NCBI RefSeq assembly: GCF_024170285.1
Contig: NZ_JALJXV010000002.1
Coordinates: 434,001 to 498,000, forward strand
Direction: 5' to 3'
DNA: 64,000 nucleotides
Source of the DNA: Natronocella acetinitrilica
Lineage (GTDB): Bacteria; Pseudomonadota; Gammaproteobacteria; Nitrococcales; Aquisalimonadaceae
Shown here: one piece after another, positions 35,321 through 45,033 of the stretch
Position numbering within the stretch: the stretch's first letter is position 1
Layout of the letters: every line of letters begins with the position of its first letter
The notes under the pieces: generated by a model
Databases searched by the model: none
What the model was told of the DNA's origin: nothing
What the model saw: only the letters and a program-made list of their open reading frames with translations
Translations under genes and position numbers: made by a program

Positions 35321-38300
35321 ATGACTGACTCCCGCACCCGCCTCACCAAAGATCTTGCCTCCCGGATTCTCATTCTCGACTCCGGCATGGGCACGATGAT
35401 CCAGCAATACCCGCTGGAGGAGGCGGATTTCCGTGGCGAGCGCTTCGCCGACCACCCCTGTGATCTCAAGGGCAACAATGACCTGCTGGTGCTCACCAAG
35501 CCCGAGGTGATCCGCGAGATCCACGACCGCAACCTGGCGGCCGGTGCCGATATTCTCGAGACCAACACCTTCAGCTCCACCACCATCGCCCAGGCCGACT
35601 ACCAGATGGAACACCTGGCCTACGAGCTGAACGTGGCGGCGGCGCGGCTGGCCAAGGAAGCCTGCGACGCCGCCATGGCCGAAAATCCCGACCAGCCGCG
35701 CTATGTGGCAGGCGCCCTGGGGCCCACCAACCGCACCGGCTCGATCTCGCCGGACGTGAACAACCCGGGCTACCGCAACACCAGCTTCGAGCAGCTCCGC
35801 GCCGCCTACCTGGAGGCCGCCCGGGGGCTGGTGGACGGCGGCAGCGACCTGCTGCTGATCGAGACTATCTTCGACACCCTCAACGCCAAGGCGGCCATCT
35901 ACGCCATCGAGGAGCTGTTCGACGAACTGGGCCACCGCCTGCCGGTGATGATTTCCGGCACCATCACCGATGCCTCCGGCCGTACGCTGTCGGGCCAGAC
36001 CACCGAGGCGTTCTGGAACTCGGTGCGCCACGCCGAACCCTTCTCCGTGGGGCTTAACTGCGCCCTGGGTGCCGAGCAAATGCGGCCCTTCGTGCAGGAA
36101 ATCAGCCGCATCGCGGACACCTACGTCACCATCTACCCCAACGCCGGCCTGCCCAACGAGTTCGGTGAGTACGATCAGTCGCCGGAGCAGATGGCGGCAT
36201 ACATCCGCGATTTCGCCCAAAGCGGCTTCGTCAACATCGTCGGCGGCTGCTGCGGCACCACGCCGGAGCACATTGCCGCCCTGCGCGAGGCCGTCGCCGA
36301 CTGCGCCCCCCGCGAGATACCCGAGCGGGAGAAAGCGATGCGCCTGTCGGGACTGGAACCCTTCAACCTGGGCCGCGATAGCCTGTTCGTGAACGTCGGC
36401 GAGCGCACCAACGTCACCGGCTCGGCGCGCTTCAAGCGCCTGATCGTGGACGGCGACTACGACACCGCGCTGGAAGTGGCCCGCCACCAGGTGGAGGGCG
36501 GCGGCCAGGTCATCGATATCAACATGGACGAGGGCATGCTGGATGCCCGGGCCTGCATGGTGGACTTCCTCAACCTGGTGGCCGCCGAGCCGGACATCGC
36601 CCGGGTGCCGGTGATGATCGACTCATCCAAGTGGGAGGTACTGGAAGCCGGCCTGCAGTGCGTGCAGGGCAAGGCCGTGGTGAACTCCATCTCGCTGAAG
36701 GAAGGCGAGGAGCCGTTCCTTCATCAGGCGAAGCTCATCAAGCGCTACGGCGCCGCCGTGGTGGTGATGGCGTTCGACGAGGACGGCCAGGCGGACACCT
36801 ATGAGCGCCGCATCGAGATTGTCGAGCGGGCCTACAAACTGCTGACGGAAAAAGCCCACTTCCCGCCGGAAGACATCATCTTCGACCCCAACATCTTCCC
36901 GGTGGCCACGGGCATTCCCGAGCACGACAACTACGGCATCGACTTCATCGAGGCCACCAAGTGGATCAAGGCCAACCTGCCCTATGCGCGGGTGTCCGGC
37001 GGGCTGTCGAACCTGTCCTTCTCGTTCCGCGGCAACAACGCCGTCCGCGAGGCGATGCACTCAGCCTTTCTCTACCACGCCATCAAGGCGGGGCTGGACA
37101 TGGCCATCGTCAACGCGGGCCAGATCGAGATCTACGACGACATCCCCAAGGACCTGCTGGATCATGTGGAAGATGTGATCCTCAACCGCCGGGAGGACGG
37201 CACCGAGCGGCTGCTGGAGTTCGCCGAATCGGTGAAAGGCCAGGCCGGCAAGGCCCGCGTGGAAGACCTCTCCTGGCGTGAGGCGCCAGTATCGAAACGG
37301 CTGGAACATGCGCTGGTAAAGGGCATCATCGACTACATCGATGACGATGTGGAAGAAGCACGACAGCAGTTCAACCGCCCCATCGAGGTGATCGAAGGCC
37401 CGCTGATGGACGGCATGAACGTGGTGGGTGACCTGTTCGGCGACGGCAAGATGTTTCTGCCCCAAGTGGTGAAATCCGCCCGGGTGATGAAAAAGGCCGT
37501 GGCCTACCTGCTCCCCTACATCGAGGCGGAAAAGCAGGAGGGCGACAACAAGCCTGCAGCCCACATCCTCATGGCCACGGTGAAGGGCGACGTCCACGAT
37601 ATCGGCAAGAACATCGTCGGCGTCGTGCTCCAGTGCAACAATTTCAAGGTCACCGACATCGGCGTGATGCAGCCGGCGGACAAGATTCTCGACACTGCCG
37701 CCGCCGAGGGCGTGGACATCATCGGCCTCTCCGGGCTGATCACGCCCTCGCTGGAAGAAATGGTGGACGTGGCAAAGGAGATGCAGCGCCGCGGCATGCG
37801 CCAGCCCCTGCTGATCGGCGGCGCCACCACCTCCCGTGTGCACACGGCGGTGAAGATTGCGCCCGCCTACGAGCAGGAGGTGATCTACGTGAAGGACGCC
37901 TCCCGGGCCGTGGGGGTGGCGTCGAACCTGATGAGCGAGACCCGCCGCGAGGCATTCGTCGGCGATCTGCGCGAGGAATATGCGCGGGTTCGCGAACAAC
38001 ACGCCGCCCGGCAGAAAAAACAGAAATGGCTGAAGATCGACAAGGCACGGGACAACCGTACACCGGTCGACTGGAGTGCCTTCGAGCAGGTCAAGCCGAA
38101 ACAGCTCGGCATCCAGGTGCTGCACGATTACCCCCTGAAGGACCTGGTGCCCTACATCGACTGGACGCCGTTTTTCAAATCCTGGGAACTGGCGGGCAGT
38201 TATCCGCGCATCCTCGAGGATGAAGTGGTAGGCGAGCAGGCCCGAGGCCTGTTCCGCGATGCCCAGGCCATGCTGGAGCAACTGATCGACGAGGGCTGGC

Positions 38301-39013
38301 TGAAGGCAGCCGGCGTCTACGGGCTGTTCCCGGCCAACGCCGTGGGCGACGACACTCCGGTGTACACCGACGAGAGCCGGGAAAAGGTGCTGCTCACCCT
38401 GCACCATCTGCGGCAGCAGACGGAAAAGCCCGCAGGCCGGCCCAACCAGGCGCTATCGGACTACATTGCACCGAAGGAGAGCGGCAAGGCGGATTATATC
38501 GGCGCTTTCGCGGTGACGGCGGGCATCGGCATCGACCAGCACATCGCCCGCTTCGAGGCCGACCACGACGACTACAACAGCATCCTGCTGAAGGCCTTGG
38601 CTGATCGCCTGGCCGAGGCCTTTGCCGAGCACTTGCATGAGCGGGTACGCCGAGAGTTCTGGGGTTACCAGCCGGAAGAGGCCCTGAGCAACGAAGACCT
38701 CATCAAGGAACGCTACGCCGGCATCCGCCCGGCGGCAGGCTACCCGGCCTGCCCGGATCACACGGAGAAAGACCTGATCTGGGAGTTGCTGGATGTGGAG
38801 AACAACATCGGCCTGCACCTCACCGAGAGCCGGGCCATGGTGCCCACGGCAGCGGTGAGCGGCTTGTACTTCGCCCACCCGGAATCACGGTATTTCGGCC
38901 TGGGCAAGATTTACCGGGATCAGGTCGAGGATTACGCCCGGCGCAAGGGCATGACCATGCGCGAAGCCGAGCGCTGGCTGGCGCCAAATCTCGGTTACGA
39001 GCCAGAGGATTGA
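35321..39013 (+). CDS. metH: cobalamin-dependent methionine synthase
   Basis: A 1230-residue enzyme that methylates homocysteine from methyltetrahydrofolate through cobalamin. All four modules are present. The homocysteine-binding barrel has zinc ligands in GLNCALG near 247 and GGCCGTT near 309-310. The pterin-binding barrel starts near 357 ([11 protein letters not shown]). The B12 cap and B12-binding domain include the DVHDIGKN motif with the cobalt-ligating His near 758. The AdoMet-activation domain ends near 1220. The ATG at 35321 starts the canonical N-terminus; the 50 upstream residues are not conserved. No riboswitch was recognised in the 200 bp upstream. Confidence 0.97.
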   Translation: MTDSRTRLTKDLASRILILDSGMGTMIQQYPLEEADFRGERFADHPCDLKGNNDLLVLTKPEVIREIHDRNLAAGADILETNTFSSTTIAQADYQMEHLAYELNVAAARLAKEACDAAMAENPDQPRYVAGALGPTNRTGSISPDVNNPGYRNTSFEQLRAAYLEAARGLVDGGSDLLLIETIFDTLNAKAAIYAIEELFDELGHRLPVMISGTITDASGRTLSGQTTEAFWNSVRHAEPFSVGLNCALGAEQMRPFVQEISRIADTYVTIYPNAGLPNEFGEYDQSPEQMAAYIRDFAQSGFVNIVGGCCGTTPEHIAALREAVADCAPREIPEREKAMRLSGLEPFNLGRDSLFVNVGERTNVTGSARFKRLIVDGDYDTALEVARHQVEGGGQVIDINMDEGMLDARACMVDFLNLVAAEPDIARVPVMIDSSKWEVLEAGLQCVQGKAVVNSISLKEGEEPFLHQAKLIKRYGAAVVVMAFDEDGQADTYERRIEIVERAYKLLTEKAHFPPEDIIFDPNIFPVATGIPEHDNYGIDFIEATKWIKANLPYARVSGGLSNLSFSFRGNNAVREAMHSAFLYHAIKAGLDMAIVNAGQIEIYDDIPKDLLDHVEDVILNRREDGTERLLEFAESVKGQAGKARVEDLSWREAPVSKRLEHALVKGIIDYIDDDVEEARQQFNRPIEVIEGPLMDGMNVVGDLFGDGKMFLPQVVKSARVMKKAVAYLLPYIEAEKQEGDNKPAAHILMATVKGDVHDIGKNIVGVVLQCNNFKVTDIGVMQPADKILDTAAAEGVDIIGLSGLITPSLEEMVDVAKEMQRRGMRQPLLIGGATTSRVHTAVKIAPAYEQEVIYVKDASRAVGVASNLMSETRREAFVGDLREEYARVREQHAARQKKQKWLKIDKARDNRTPVDWSAFEQVKPKQLGIQVLHDYPLKDLVPYIDWTPFFKSWELAGSYPRILEDEVVGEQARGLFRDAQAMLEQLIDEGWLKAAGVYGLFPANAVGDDTPVYTDESREKVLLTLHHLRQQTEKPAGRPNQALSDYIAPKESGKADYIGAFAVTAGIGIDQHIARFEADHDDYNSILLKALADRLAEAFAEHLHERVRREFWGYQPEEALSNEDLIKERYAGIRPAAGYPACPDHTEKDLIWELLDVENNIGLHLTESRAMVPTAAVSGLYFAHPESRYFGLGKIYRDQVEDYARRKGMTMREAERWLAPNLGYEPED

Positions 39014-39061
39014 GCGCGCGGGGGACAAGAGCCCCGCACGGGGCATGACCACCGCCGAATC

Positions 39062-39342
39062 GGTGCGTTACGCGCTGCGCGCTAACACACCCTACGAGTC
39101 GGATCGGGGAACCGCGGTCCGGCACGCCGCTCATGGACACGCCGTAAACCCGTCCATGGGGGCTCGTATGCGAGGTCCCTCTCGCATACGGTCCATGAGC
39201 GGCTCACCGGACCGCGGTTTGTGCCTGTGGCCTTGGGGGCAACACCACTGCCGGATCGGTGCGTTACGGCCTTCGGCCTAACACACCCTACGTTTGGCCG
39301 TGCCCGCCGTAGGGTGTGTTAGCGCGCAGCGCGTAACGCACC
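39062..39342. repeat. compound REP cluster (units 39062-39095, 39258-39291, 39309-39342) with internal long inverted repeat
   Basis: Three REP units. Between the first two lies a block whose ends (CCGCGGTCCGG and CCGGACCGCGG) are inverted, each next to a CCATGAGCGG/CCGCTCATGG word. At the centre is a perfect hairpin GTATGCGAG-GTCCCT-CTCGCATAC (39166-39189). A shortened relative of the block lies at 58573-58653. It occupies the whole metH-RAYT gap; no gene is seen. Confidence 0.85.
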
Positions 39343-39365
39343 GATTCGGCGGTGGCGGCCCCACC

Positions 39366-39902
39366 TCACTCGAAACACATCCCCGCCACCGACGCTGGCT
39401 CCGAGGCGCCCCAATCGGCGGGGTAGATCCCAGCCCGTACGAGGTGACGGAACGAGCTGTACGGCCAATCAATGGGGCTTGTGACCAGCCCGTGCCGCAC
39501 CGGGTTGTAATGGATGTAATCCATGTGTCGGCGGTAATCGTCATCGTCCCGCAGCAGGTGTTCCCAGTAGCGTCGCTGCCAAAGGGTTCTCTCACGGCGT
39601 CGGCGACGCGATACGTCCTGGGCCGGCAGTTGCCCGATGGCCCGGGAGACACGCCCCTTCACCAACCGCCAGCGCCTGGAGAAATCACCGTCCGTACCAG
39701 GCAGTGTCCAGATGGCGTGCACGTGATCCGGCAGCACCACCATGGCGTCAATGTGAAACGGGTGATTTAACTTGACGATGCGCAAGGCCGTGCGCAGGGC
39801 GTTGATAGCGGCGAGATCTTCGAAAACAGGCCGCCGCCGGTGCGTCACCACGGTAAAGAAGTAGCTGGCGCCAGGAATCGGCGCACGGCGATAGTTGGGC
39901 AT
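39366..39902 (-). CDS. rayT: REP-associated tyrosine transposase (RAYT)
   Basis: A 178-residue single-copy transposase of the Y1/IS200-like HUH superfamily. It has the HUH motif DHVHAIW (His60, His62), basic DNA-binding segments, and the C-terminal YIHYNPVRHGL motif carrying the candidate catalytic Tyr (129 or 132), followed by WPYSSFRH. RAYTs bind and cleave REP hairpins at a neighbouring GTAG-type tetranucleotide. The gene is framed by REP units 23 bp downstream (39309-39342) and 79 bp upstream (39981-40086), and every REP in the window has the GTAG guide or a mutated form. It is likely responsible for their spread. Confidence 0.93.
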   Translation of the reverse strand: MPNYRRAPIPGASYFFTVVTHRRRPVFEDLAAINALRTALRIVKLNHPFHIDAMVVLPDHVHAIWTLPGTDGDFSRRWRLVKGRVSRAIGQLPAQDVSRRRRRERTLWQRRYWEHLLRDDDDYRRHMDYIHYNPVRHGLVTSPIDWPYSSFRHLVRAGIYPADWGASEPASVAGMCFE

Positions 39903-39980
39903 GCTTGGCCTCCTTGCCGTTTATTTGCCACAGACGCCGATCCATCAGCGCCCAATTCGGTCTCTATAATTGCAGCATAC

Positions 39981-40086
39981 GGTGCGTTACGCGCTGCGCG
40001 CTAACAGCACCCTACATTAGGCCGTGCCCGCGACGCCGGTCCGTGCCCGCCGTAGGGTGCTGTTAGCGCGCAGCGCGTAACGCACC
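39981..40086. repeat. REP pair (units 39981-40015 and 40052-40086)
   Basis: Inverted pair upstream of rayT. Both units carry the same AGC insertion (CTAACAGCACC / GGTGCTGTTAG), which suggests they moved or were converted as a pair. Confidence 0.92.
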
Positions 40087-40116
40087 AAACCCTACTTTCG
40101 CCATGCCCAGAAACAC

Positions 40117-40431
40117 CTACCCCAGAAACACATGCAACAAGGCGTAAACGGCACCCAGATAACCCAGGCCCAGAATAACCGCACGCAGAATTACGCGACC
40201 GCTTGCATACAGCGTCAGCAGCAACGTCGCAAACGTGGCCACGAACAGATGGATGATGGCGGTGAGCAGACCCGGCCAGATGCCCTCCGCCGGGGTGCCC
40301 CAGGGCCAGCCCAGGGTCAACCGCACCGCCATCAGCGCCAGCAACAGCGCCGCACCCTCGAACAGTAGGCTCAAGCCGTTGCCCAGACGCCCGCCACCGG
40401 TCGAAGGTGACGATTGTTGAACCGTGTTCAC
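40117..40431 (-). CDS. small membrane protein with three hydrophobic helices
   Basis: A 104-residue hypothetical protein with three predicted helices (about residues 22-40, 54-73 and 82-102). Its GTG start overlaps the yihY stop as GTGA, so it is translated with yihY and likely sits in the inner membrane beside it. No motif recognised; holin-like size, but there is no phage context. Confidence 0.7.
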   Translation of the reverse strand: MNTVQQSSPSTGGGRLGNGLSLLFEGAALLLALMAVRLTLGWPWGTPAEGIWPGLLTAIIHLFVATFATLLLTLYASGRVILRAVILGLGYLGAVYALLHVFLG

Positions 40432-41354
40432 TCTGTTTCCTCCACGATCTCGTTACGCACCCGCACCGCCAGGTTACGGGGAATGATGGGCTTGCCCCGG
40501 GCCAGCAGGTGCACCTTGGTGAACGCCGCGCCAAACATGAGAATCAGCGAAGAGTAGTATACCCACAGCAACAGTAAAACCAGCGAGCCCGCAGCGCCGT
40601 ATGCGGACGCCGGGGCGGTGTAGGCGAGATAGGTGGCGATGCCGTAGCGGCCCAGGGAGAACAGCAGCGCGGTGACCACCGACCCCAGCATCACGTCCCG
40701 CCAGCTCAGCACTACGTCCGGCAGCACCTTGAAGATGGCCGCGAACAGCAGTGAGATCATCACCAGGGAGATGACGAACTCGGAACCGCTCAATACCTGG
40801 CCGGGGATGGGGATCCAGTCCCCCGCAAAATTGATGACCGCCCGCAGCGCCACGCCGAACACCAGCGACACCATGAGCACGAAGCCGATGGACAGGGCAA
40901 TGGTCAGCGACAGCGCCCGGTTCTTGACGAAGATGAGGATGCCGCTGCGGCTGGGCTTGGCGACCACGTTCCAGATCCCGTTCAGCGAGTTCTGCATTTG
41001 CGCGAATACCGTGGTGGCGCCAATGATCAGCGCGCCCACGCCGATGATCGTCGGCAGCAGCCCGGCCTCTTCCATGCGGGACTGGTTCACGGCCCCTTCC
41101 ACTGCGCTGGCGGCATCCTCACCGATGGCACTCTCGAGCTGGGCGACGATCTGACCCTGGGCCGCGTCCTCACCGAAAATCAAGCCGATCATGGTCACCG
41201 CGATAATCACCACCGGCGCCAGCGAGAACAGCGTGTAAAACGCCAACGAGCCCGCGGCCGCAAAGGCATTGCGCTCCAGCCACAGGCTGATGGTGTCCCG
41301 CAGGATGGCATACCAGTAGAAACCAACCCGGGACACCGCGGTCAAGTCAGGCAT
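40428..41354 (-). CDS. yihY: YihY/BrkB-family inner-membrane protein
   Basis: A 308-residue protein with about six transmembrane helices and the family features AAGSLAFYTLFSLAPV near the N-terminus and LYSSLILMFGAAFTKV-like sequence (WVYYSSLILMFGAAFTKV) near the end. The family was once annotated as ribonuclease BN or as virulence factor BrkB; its biochemical function remains uncertain. It is divergent from glutamate dehydrogenase and coupled to the downstream 104-aa gene. Confidence 0.92.
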   Translation of the reverse strand: MPDLTAVSRVGFYWYAILRDTISLWLERNAFAAAGSLAFYTLFSLAPVVIIAVTMIGLIFGEDAAQGQIVAQLESAIGEDAASAVEGAVNQSRMEEAGLLPTIIGVGALIIGATTVFAQMQNSLNGIWNVVAKPSRSGILIFVKNRALSLTIALSIGFVLMVSLVFGVALRAVINFAGDWIPIPGQVLSGSEFVISLVMISLLFAAIFKVLPDVVLSWRDVMLGSVVTALLFSLGRYGIATYLAYTAPASAYGAAGSLVLLLLWVYYSSLILMFGAAFTKVHLLARGKPIIPRNLAVRVRNEIVEETE

Positions 41355-41446
41355 GATTGGCTAAACCCCATATCGCCCGCATCAGAGCCGCCCGCGCTGC
41401 ACAAGCGGCGGAAGGCAGAATACACAGCTTGCCACAGGATGACCCC

Positions 41447-42751
41447 ATGCCCTCGACACCTCACACATCCACTGACCTGTTCGACGACGCCAGCTCCCGG
41501 CTGGAGGAAATTTTCAAGCGCCTGGCAGTCGACGACGACGTCCGCGAGCGGCTGGCGCAGCCGGCCCTGTCGCTGCAGGTCAGTGTGCCGGTACGCATGG
41601 ACAATGGAGAGCTGCGGGTGTTCACCGGCTGGCGCGTGCAGTACGACACCACCCTCGGGCCCGCCAAGGGCGGCATACGCTTTCACCCCGACGTAGACCT
41701 GATGGAAGTCACCACCCTGAGCTTCTGGATGGCCATCAAGTGCGCCGTGGTGGGCCTGCCCTACGGTGGTGGCAAGGGCGGCGTGCAGGTCGACCCCAAG
41801 AAGCTGTCGCGGCTGGAGCTCGAACGCCTGTCCCGCGCCTACATCCGCGCCATCGCCGACGTGATCGGCCCGGATCGGGACATCCCCGCCCCCGATGTGA
41901 ACACCAACCCCACGGTCATCGGCTGGATGTCGGACGAGTACGACGCCATCGCCCGGGCCAAGACACCCGCCGTCATCACCGGCAAGCCGGTGGAGCTGGG
42001 TGGCTCCCTGGGCCGGGTCGAATCCACCGGCCGGGGCGCGCTGCAGGTATTGAACATCTGGGCCCGGCGCATGGAGCGCAAGCCCGAAGATCTCACCATC
42101 GCCATCCAGGGCTTTGGCAACGCCGCCTACCACTTCGCCCGGCTGGCGAAGGAAGACGGCTACACCATCGTCGCCCTGTCCGATTCCAAGGGGGCGATTC
42201 TCAATCGCAAGGGGCTGGACCCGGACCGCATCTGGAAGGAGAAGACCCGCAACATCAATCTGCAGGAACTGGTCTACTGCGACGACTCCGTGACCTGCCT
42301 GGCGGACGAGGCCGAGGCCATCGACCAGGAGGCGCTTCTGGCGCTGGACGTGGACGTGCTGGTGCTGGCCGCCCTGGAGGACCAGATTCACGAGGACAAC
42401 GTGGATGACGTACGCGCCAGCGCCATCCTCGAGATCGCCAACGGCCCCGTCACCAGCAAGGCGGACGCCGCACTCGCAAAGCGCGACGTGCCCGTACTGC
42501 CGGACGTGCTGGCCAATACCGGCGGCGTGATCGTGAGCTATCTGGAATGGATTCAGAACCGCACCGGCGACTACTGGGACGAGGCCACGGTCAACGAGCG
42601 GCTGCGCGCGCGGATTGAGCAGGAGGCAGACCGGGTATTCGCCCTCGCGAACGAAGAAGGGGTGAGCTACCGCACCGCCGCCTACCTGCAGGGCATGAAG
42701 CGCATCGCGGCCGGCATCATGCGTCGCGGCCATGATCATGGACCAGACTGA
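41447..42751 (+). CDS. gdhA: glutamate dehydrogenase (Glu/Leu/Phe/Val dehydrogenase family)
   Basis: A 434-residue cytoplasmic enzyme interconverting glutamate and 2-oxoglutarate plus ammonia. The substrate-binding GPAKGGIRFHP and catalytic Lys in GGGKGGV are present, followed by the Rossmann motif GFGNAAYHFA. Length fits the hexameric class. The ATG at 41447 (AGGA upstream) is used; 30 residues of upstream open frame lie in the yihY promoter region. NAD versus NADP use cannot be decided by eye. Glutamate is also a compatible solute in halophiles. Confidence 0.93.
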   Translation: MPSTPHTSTDLFDDASSRLEEIFKRLAVDDDVRERLAQPALSLQVSVPVRMDNGELRVFTGWRVQYDTTLGPAKGGIRFHPDVDLMEVTTLSFWMAIKCAVVGLPYGGGKGGVQVDPKKLSRLELERLSRAYIRAIADVIGPDRDIPAPDVNTNPTVIGWMSDEYDAIARAKTPAVITGKPVELGGSLGRVESTGRGALQVLNIWARRMERKPEDLTIAIQGFGNAAYHFARLAKEDGYTIVALSDSKGAILNRKGLDPDRIWKEKTRNINLQELVYCDDSVTCLADEAEAIDQEALLALDVDVLVLAALEDQIHEDNVDDVRASAILEIANGPVTSKADAALAKRDVPVLPDVLANTGGVIVSYLEWIQNRTGDYWDEATVNERLRARIEQEADRVFALANEEGVSYRTAAYLQGMKRIAAGIMRRGHDHGPD

Positions 42752-42778
42752 CTGGCACACGTTTGATGGCGCGTAGCC

Positions 42779-43003
42779 CTATGTGAGCGCGGTGTCTTCA
42801 TCCCGCTCGGGACCGGTGTACCAGCGGCGGTTGTCATGGGGCTGCAGCGTCACGCCCCAGGCGTCGTAGTCCTGGGTCCAGAGCACGTCGCCCGCCTCGT
42901 CGGTGGCAGCCACCGGCGAGCCCAGCGCGTCGTTGTGGTAGTCGGTGACGGTCTCCGTGGCGCCGAGCAGCAGCGCCAGCAGCAGTGTGGTGATGGTTCG
43001 CAT
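42779..43003 (-). pseudogene. Rhs core/toxin protein relic (cassette 4), truncated
   Basis: The frame begins MRTITTLLLALLLGATETV, a copy of the signal peptide of the split Rhs core proteins (with five residues missing), continues DYHNDALGSPVAATDEAGDV and RRWYTGPERDEDTALT, and then stops. Intact copies continue with YLQARWYSAAIGRFLALDP and a toxin. Only 74 residues remain, with no toxin. A GGAGGAACGTACA ribosome-binding site copy precedes the start. Confidence 0.8.
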
Positions 43004-43028
43004 TGTACGTTCCTCCGTGAAAGGGGCG

Positions 43029-43245
43029 TCAGTCGTCGACGCCAACCTCGGTGGTGTCATCCTTGATGCGGCTCACAAGCTGGGTGCCGATATGCACGTA
43101 CTCCCGAAAGCCGCCGCCCAGGTCGTACTCGCCGAGCAGCAGGCCGGTGTCGGCGCTCACCAGGTTGCCGGCGCCGTCATAGGCGTAGAGAGCCTGGCCG
43201 TCGGCGGTGGCATTGCCCCGGACGTCGTAGTTGAAGGAAGCGCTG
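43029..43245 (-). pseudogene. Rhs shell-tip relic (cassette 4) with internal deletion
   Basis: Reads SFNYDVRGNATADGQALYAY onward to FREYVHIGTQLVSRIKDD and ends DDTTEVGVDD, matching the last residues of the 1166-aa shell protein. A 96-bp in-frame stretch (32 residues between SADTG and LLLGEYDL) is missing, flanked in the intact copy by near-identical 12-bp words (GCCGACACCGGC and GCCGACAGCGGC). It has no start of its own. Confidence 0.8.
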
Positions 43246-43432
43246 ACGTATTCACGCCGTTGCGTTACACACGGATTTCTCGTGATGCTAGGCGCGGCGA
43301 CTGGCTCGCCGCCACCGGGTTCGATATCCAGACTCCGGTGAGCGTGCGTGTCATGCAGACATGCTGGCGGTGACGGTGGAAGAGGCTCGAACCAGAAAGC
43401 CCCGGCGGTTGCCCGCCGGAGCTTTACCGTTA

Positions 43433-43720
43433 TCACTCAACCTCATCGGGGATCTTCATTAGCCGATCAGCAAACTTCTCGGTTGCCTGGCGATCGCCAG
43501 TCAGGCCCATGTGCTCAGTCTCAAGCCACCAGAGATAATCGACGACCTCATGCCGTGGTTTCCGCAAGATCAGCATCTTGTAGATCGTCGGCACGTAGGA
43601 GTCGTATTCATCCTGCGCTTCCGTAATCTCGCTCACGCCAATTGGGTCCCACTCTTTCAGCAACGCTCGTTTGATTGCTTCGTGAAAGAGACGAGCTCGA
43701 CTCCTGGAATCTGTTGTCAT
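43433..43720 (-). CDS. probable immunity protein for the 43.7 kb toxin
   Basis: A 95-residue soluble protein (FHEAIKRALLKEWDPIGVSE, then AQDEYDSYVPTIYKML). Its ATG overlaps the stop of the DUF4258-like toxin frame as ATGA, the arrangement expected for toxin-immunity pairs. Small acidic proteins with a WDPIGV segment are often found behind toxins of this kind (from memory). It presumably binds and blocks the adjacent toxin. Confidence 0.75.
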   Translation of the reverse strand: MTTDSRSRARLFHEAIKRALLKEWDPIGVSEITEAQDEYDSYVPTIYKMLILRKPRHEVVDYLWWLETEHMGLTGDRQATEKFADRLMKIPDEVE

Positions 43721-44095
43721 GGCGCACCTGGAATGACTGTCACCACCCTACCGGTGGCATTATCGGTAATCACACGAGCGTTGTTGGCCGCATCGAAGTA
43801 TCCAGCCGTTCCAGCCCGGGTGCGGAATGTCGTGCCAGTACGGACCGTATTCTCGACGACCGATGGCATGAGGCCACGGTTCTGCATCTGATCGAGAGCG
43901 TGTCCACTATACCGACGCCCTCCAATGGTCGTCGGTGAATTACGTACCGCTTGGTATGGTGCGTTGCTTAACTCGAAGCCCCTACTTCCACGGAAACCCG
44001 TCCCTGCTCCCCGAGCCCCATCCGCCACAGCCCTGCCGGCCCGGGCGGGTCTGCCGATGAGGTTGACACCGGCGGCAGCGGCGGCTCAGGTGGAG
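43717..44095 (-). pseudogene. Rhs toxin end, DUF4258-like, detached from its core (cassette 3)
   Basis: From 44087 downward the frame reads AAAAGVNLIGRPARAG and VADGARGAGTG, the conserved linker of the other Rhs core proteins. It then continues into a distinct toxin domain (YSGHALDQMQNRGLMPSVVE, then TGTTFRTRAGTAGYFD and RVVTVIPGAP), resembling DUF4258-type toxins. Upstream of the linker a TGA interrupts the frame, and the core and signal peptide are missing. A GTG/ATG inside the linker could still express about 103 residues (43717-44028), so residual toxin is possible. Confidence 0.75.
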
Positions 44096-44127
44096 CCTCT
44101 ATTCTTGCAGGCCTGACATGCGATCTC

Positions 44128-44628
44128 TCAACAACTTCTCCACGGTGAGTCCAAGCTACACGATATCGCCCCCTGAGAATCACAAGCAGCGAATTTAGCA
44201 GCAACGCCCGCGACGTCTTCAGGTTCAGCCAATATCCAGCTCTCCTCCCATACATCGTCTCGACCCGCGATCGTAATGGACTCACCGTCGCTCGTCTCGA
44301 TTATCAAGGTGCTGTCCTGCTCCACCCGGACTGCATTGACAGTGACGCCGACCAACAGCATCAGTCCATAAGCAAAGGCTGGTTCGTGCCGTTCTGTTCG
44401 TCGCGATGCTTTGGGGAGACTTTCAACGAGATTATTCCACTCATCTATTTCTCCTATATGGGACATGGATTTAATCTCTAAAATCATGACTTTTGGCCTA
44501 TCTATTTCGTCCGTTTCTCGGCTTTCAAACTGGACCCGGAATCCAGCCGAGAACTCGAAAGAGGCCAGAGTCATATTCACAAGCCATTCACCTAGAATGG
44601 CTTGTAATCTTGACGTGGTTGTCATGGT
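44128..44628 (-). CDS. hypothetical protein, candidate immunity protein
   Basis: A 166-residue protein from the ATG at 44628 (MTTTSRLQAILGEWLVNMTL), with beta-rich sequence such as FRVQFESRETDE and VMILEIKSM. No family recognised. It lies between the toxin-2 immunity gene and the orphan toxin linker, a typical place for a second immunity gene. The ribosome-binding site is weak, and 162 nt of further upstream frame is judged non-coding. Confidence 0.55.
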   Translation of the reverse strand, partial: TMTTTSRLQAILGEWLVNMTLASFEFSAGFRVQFESRETDEIDRPKVMILEIKSMSHIGEIDEWNNLVESLPKASRRTERHEPAFAYGLMLLVGVTVNAVRVEQDSTLIIETSDGESITIAGRDDVWEESWILAEPEDVAGVAAKFAACDSQGAISCSLDSPWRSC

Positions 44629-44786
44629 GTTTGCTCGAAGTGACTGGCAGCACGTCTCTGTTGCTTTGTACCTTGTGGAGTGGCGCCACTCGGTGTCCGG
44701 GGGCTGTTTGTGCCTGGCGTCGTAGTTACGGCCCTCCTCGGGTGGTGTGCACTCCCCTGCATCGATCCGTCGTAGGCGTGCCTCCC

Positions 44787-45023
44787 TCAATTCGACTCGT
44801 CACCCTCCATGAGTTCTATTATGGCTGACGGCACTTCCACAGCCACGCCATCGCCATATTCAACGAGGTAAAGTGTCGTGCCGACCGGATAGCCAAGTTG
44901 CTGAGCTTGCACTTCTGTCTCGACCTGTCGGAGACCGCATACCGAGGCAAACACACCTGGCCGTTGCTCCGGCTTAGCACTCAACTTGATGCGAACGGTG
45001 TCTCCCCAAGTGGGCTCGGTCAT
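44787..45023 (-). CDS. probable immunity protein for the cassette-2 toxin
   Basis: A 78-residue acidic protein (MTEPTWGDTVRIKLSAKPEQ, then LYLVEYGDGVAVEVPS) starting 10 bp after the cassette-2 toxin stop, with AGGAG ahead of the ATG at 45023. Position and size match the immunity role. The family is not certain. Confidence 0.7.
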   Translation of the reverse strand: MTEPTWGDTVRIKLSAKPEQRPGVFASVCGLRQVETEVQAQQLGYPVGTTLYLVEYGDGVAVEVPSAIIELMEGDESN

Positions 45024-45033
45024 GAGTGCGCTC

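Noticed and set aside
41342-42760. 472-aa minus-strand frame opposite glutamate dehydrogenase
   Set aside because: Antisense of gdhA, which has all its catalytic motifs on the plus strand.
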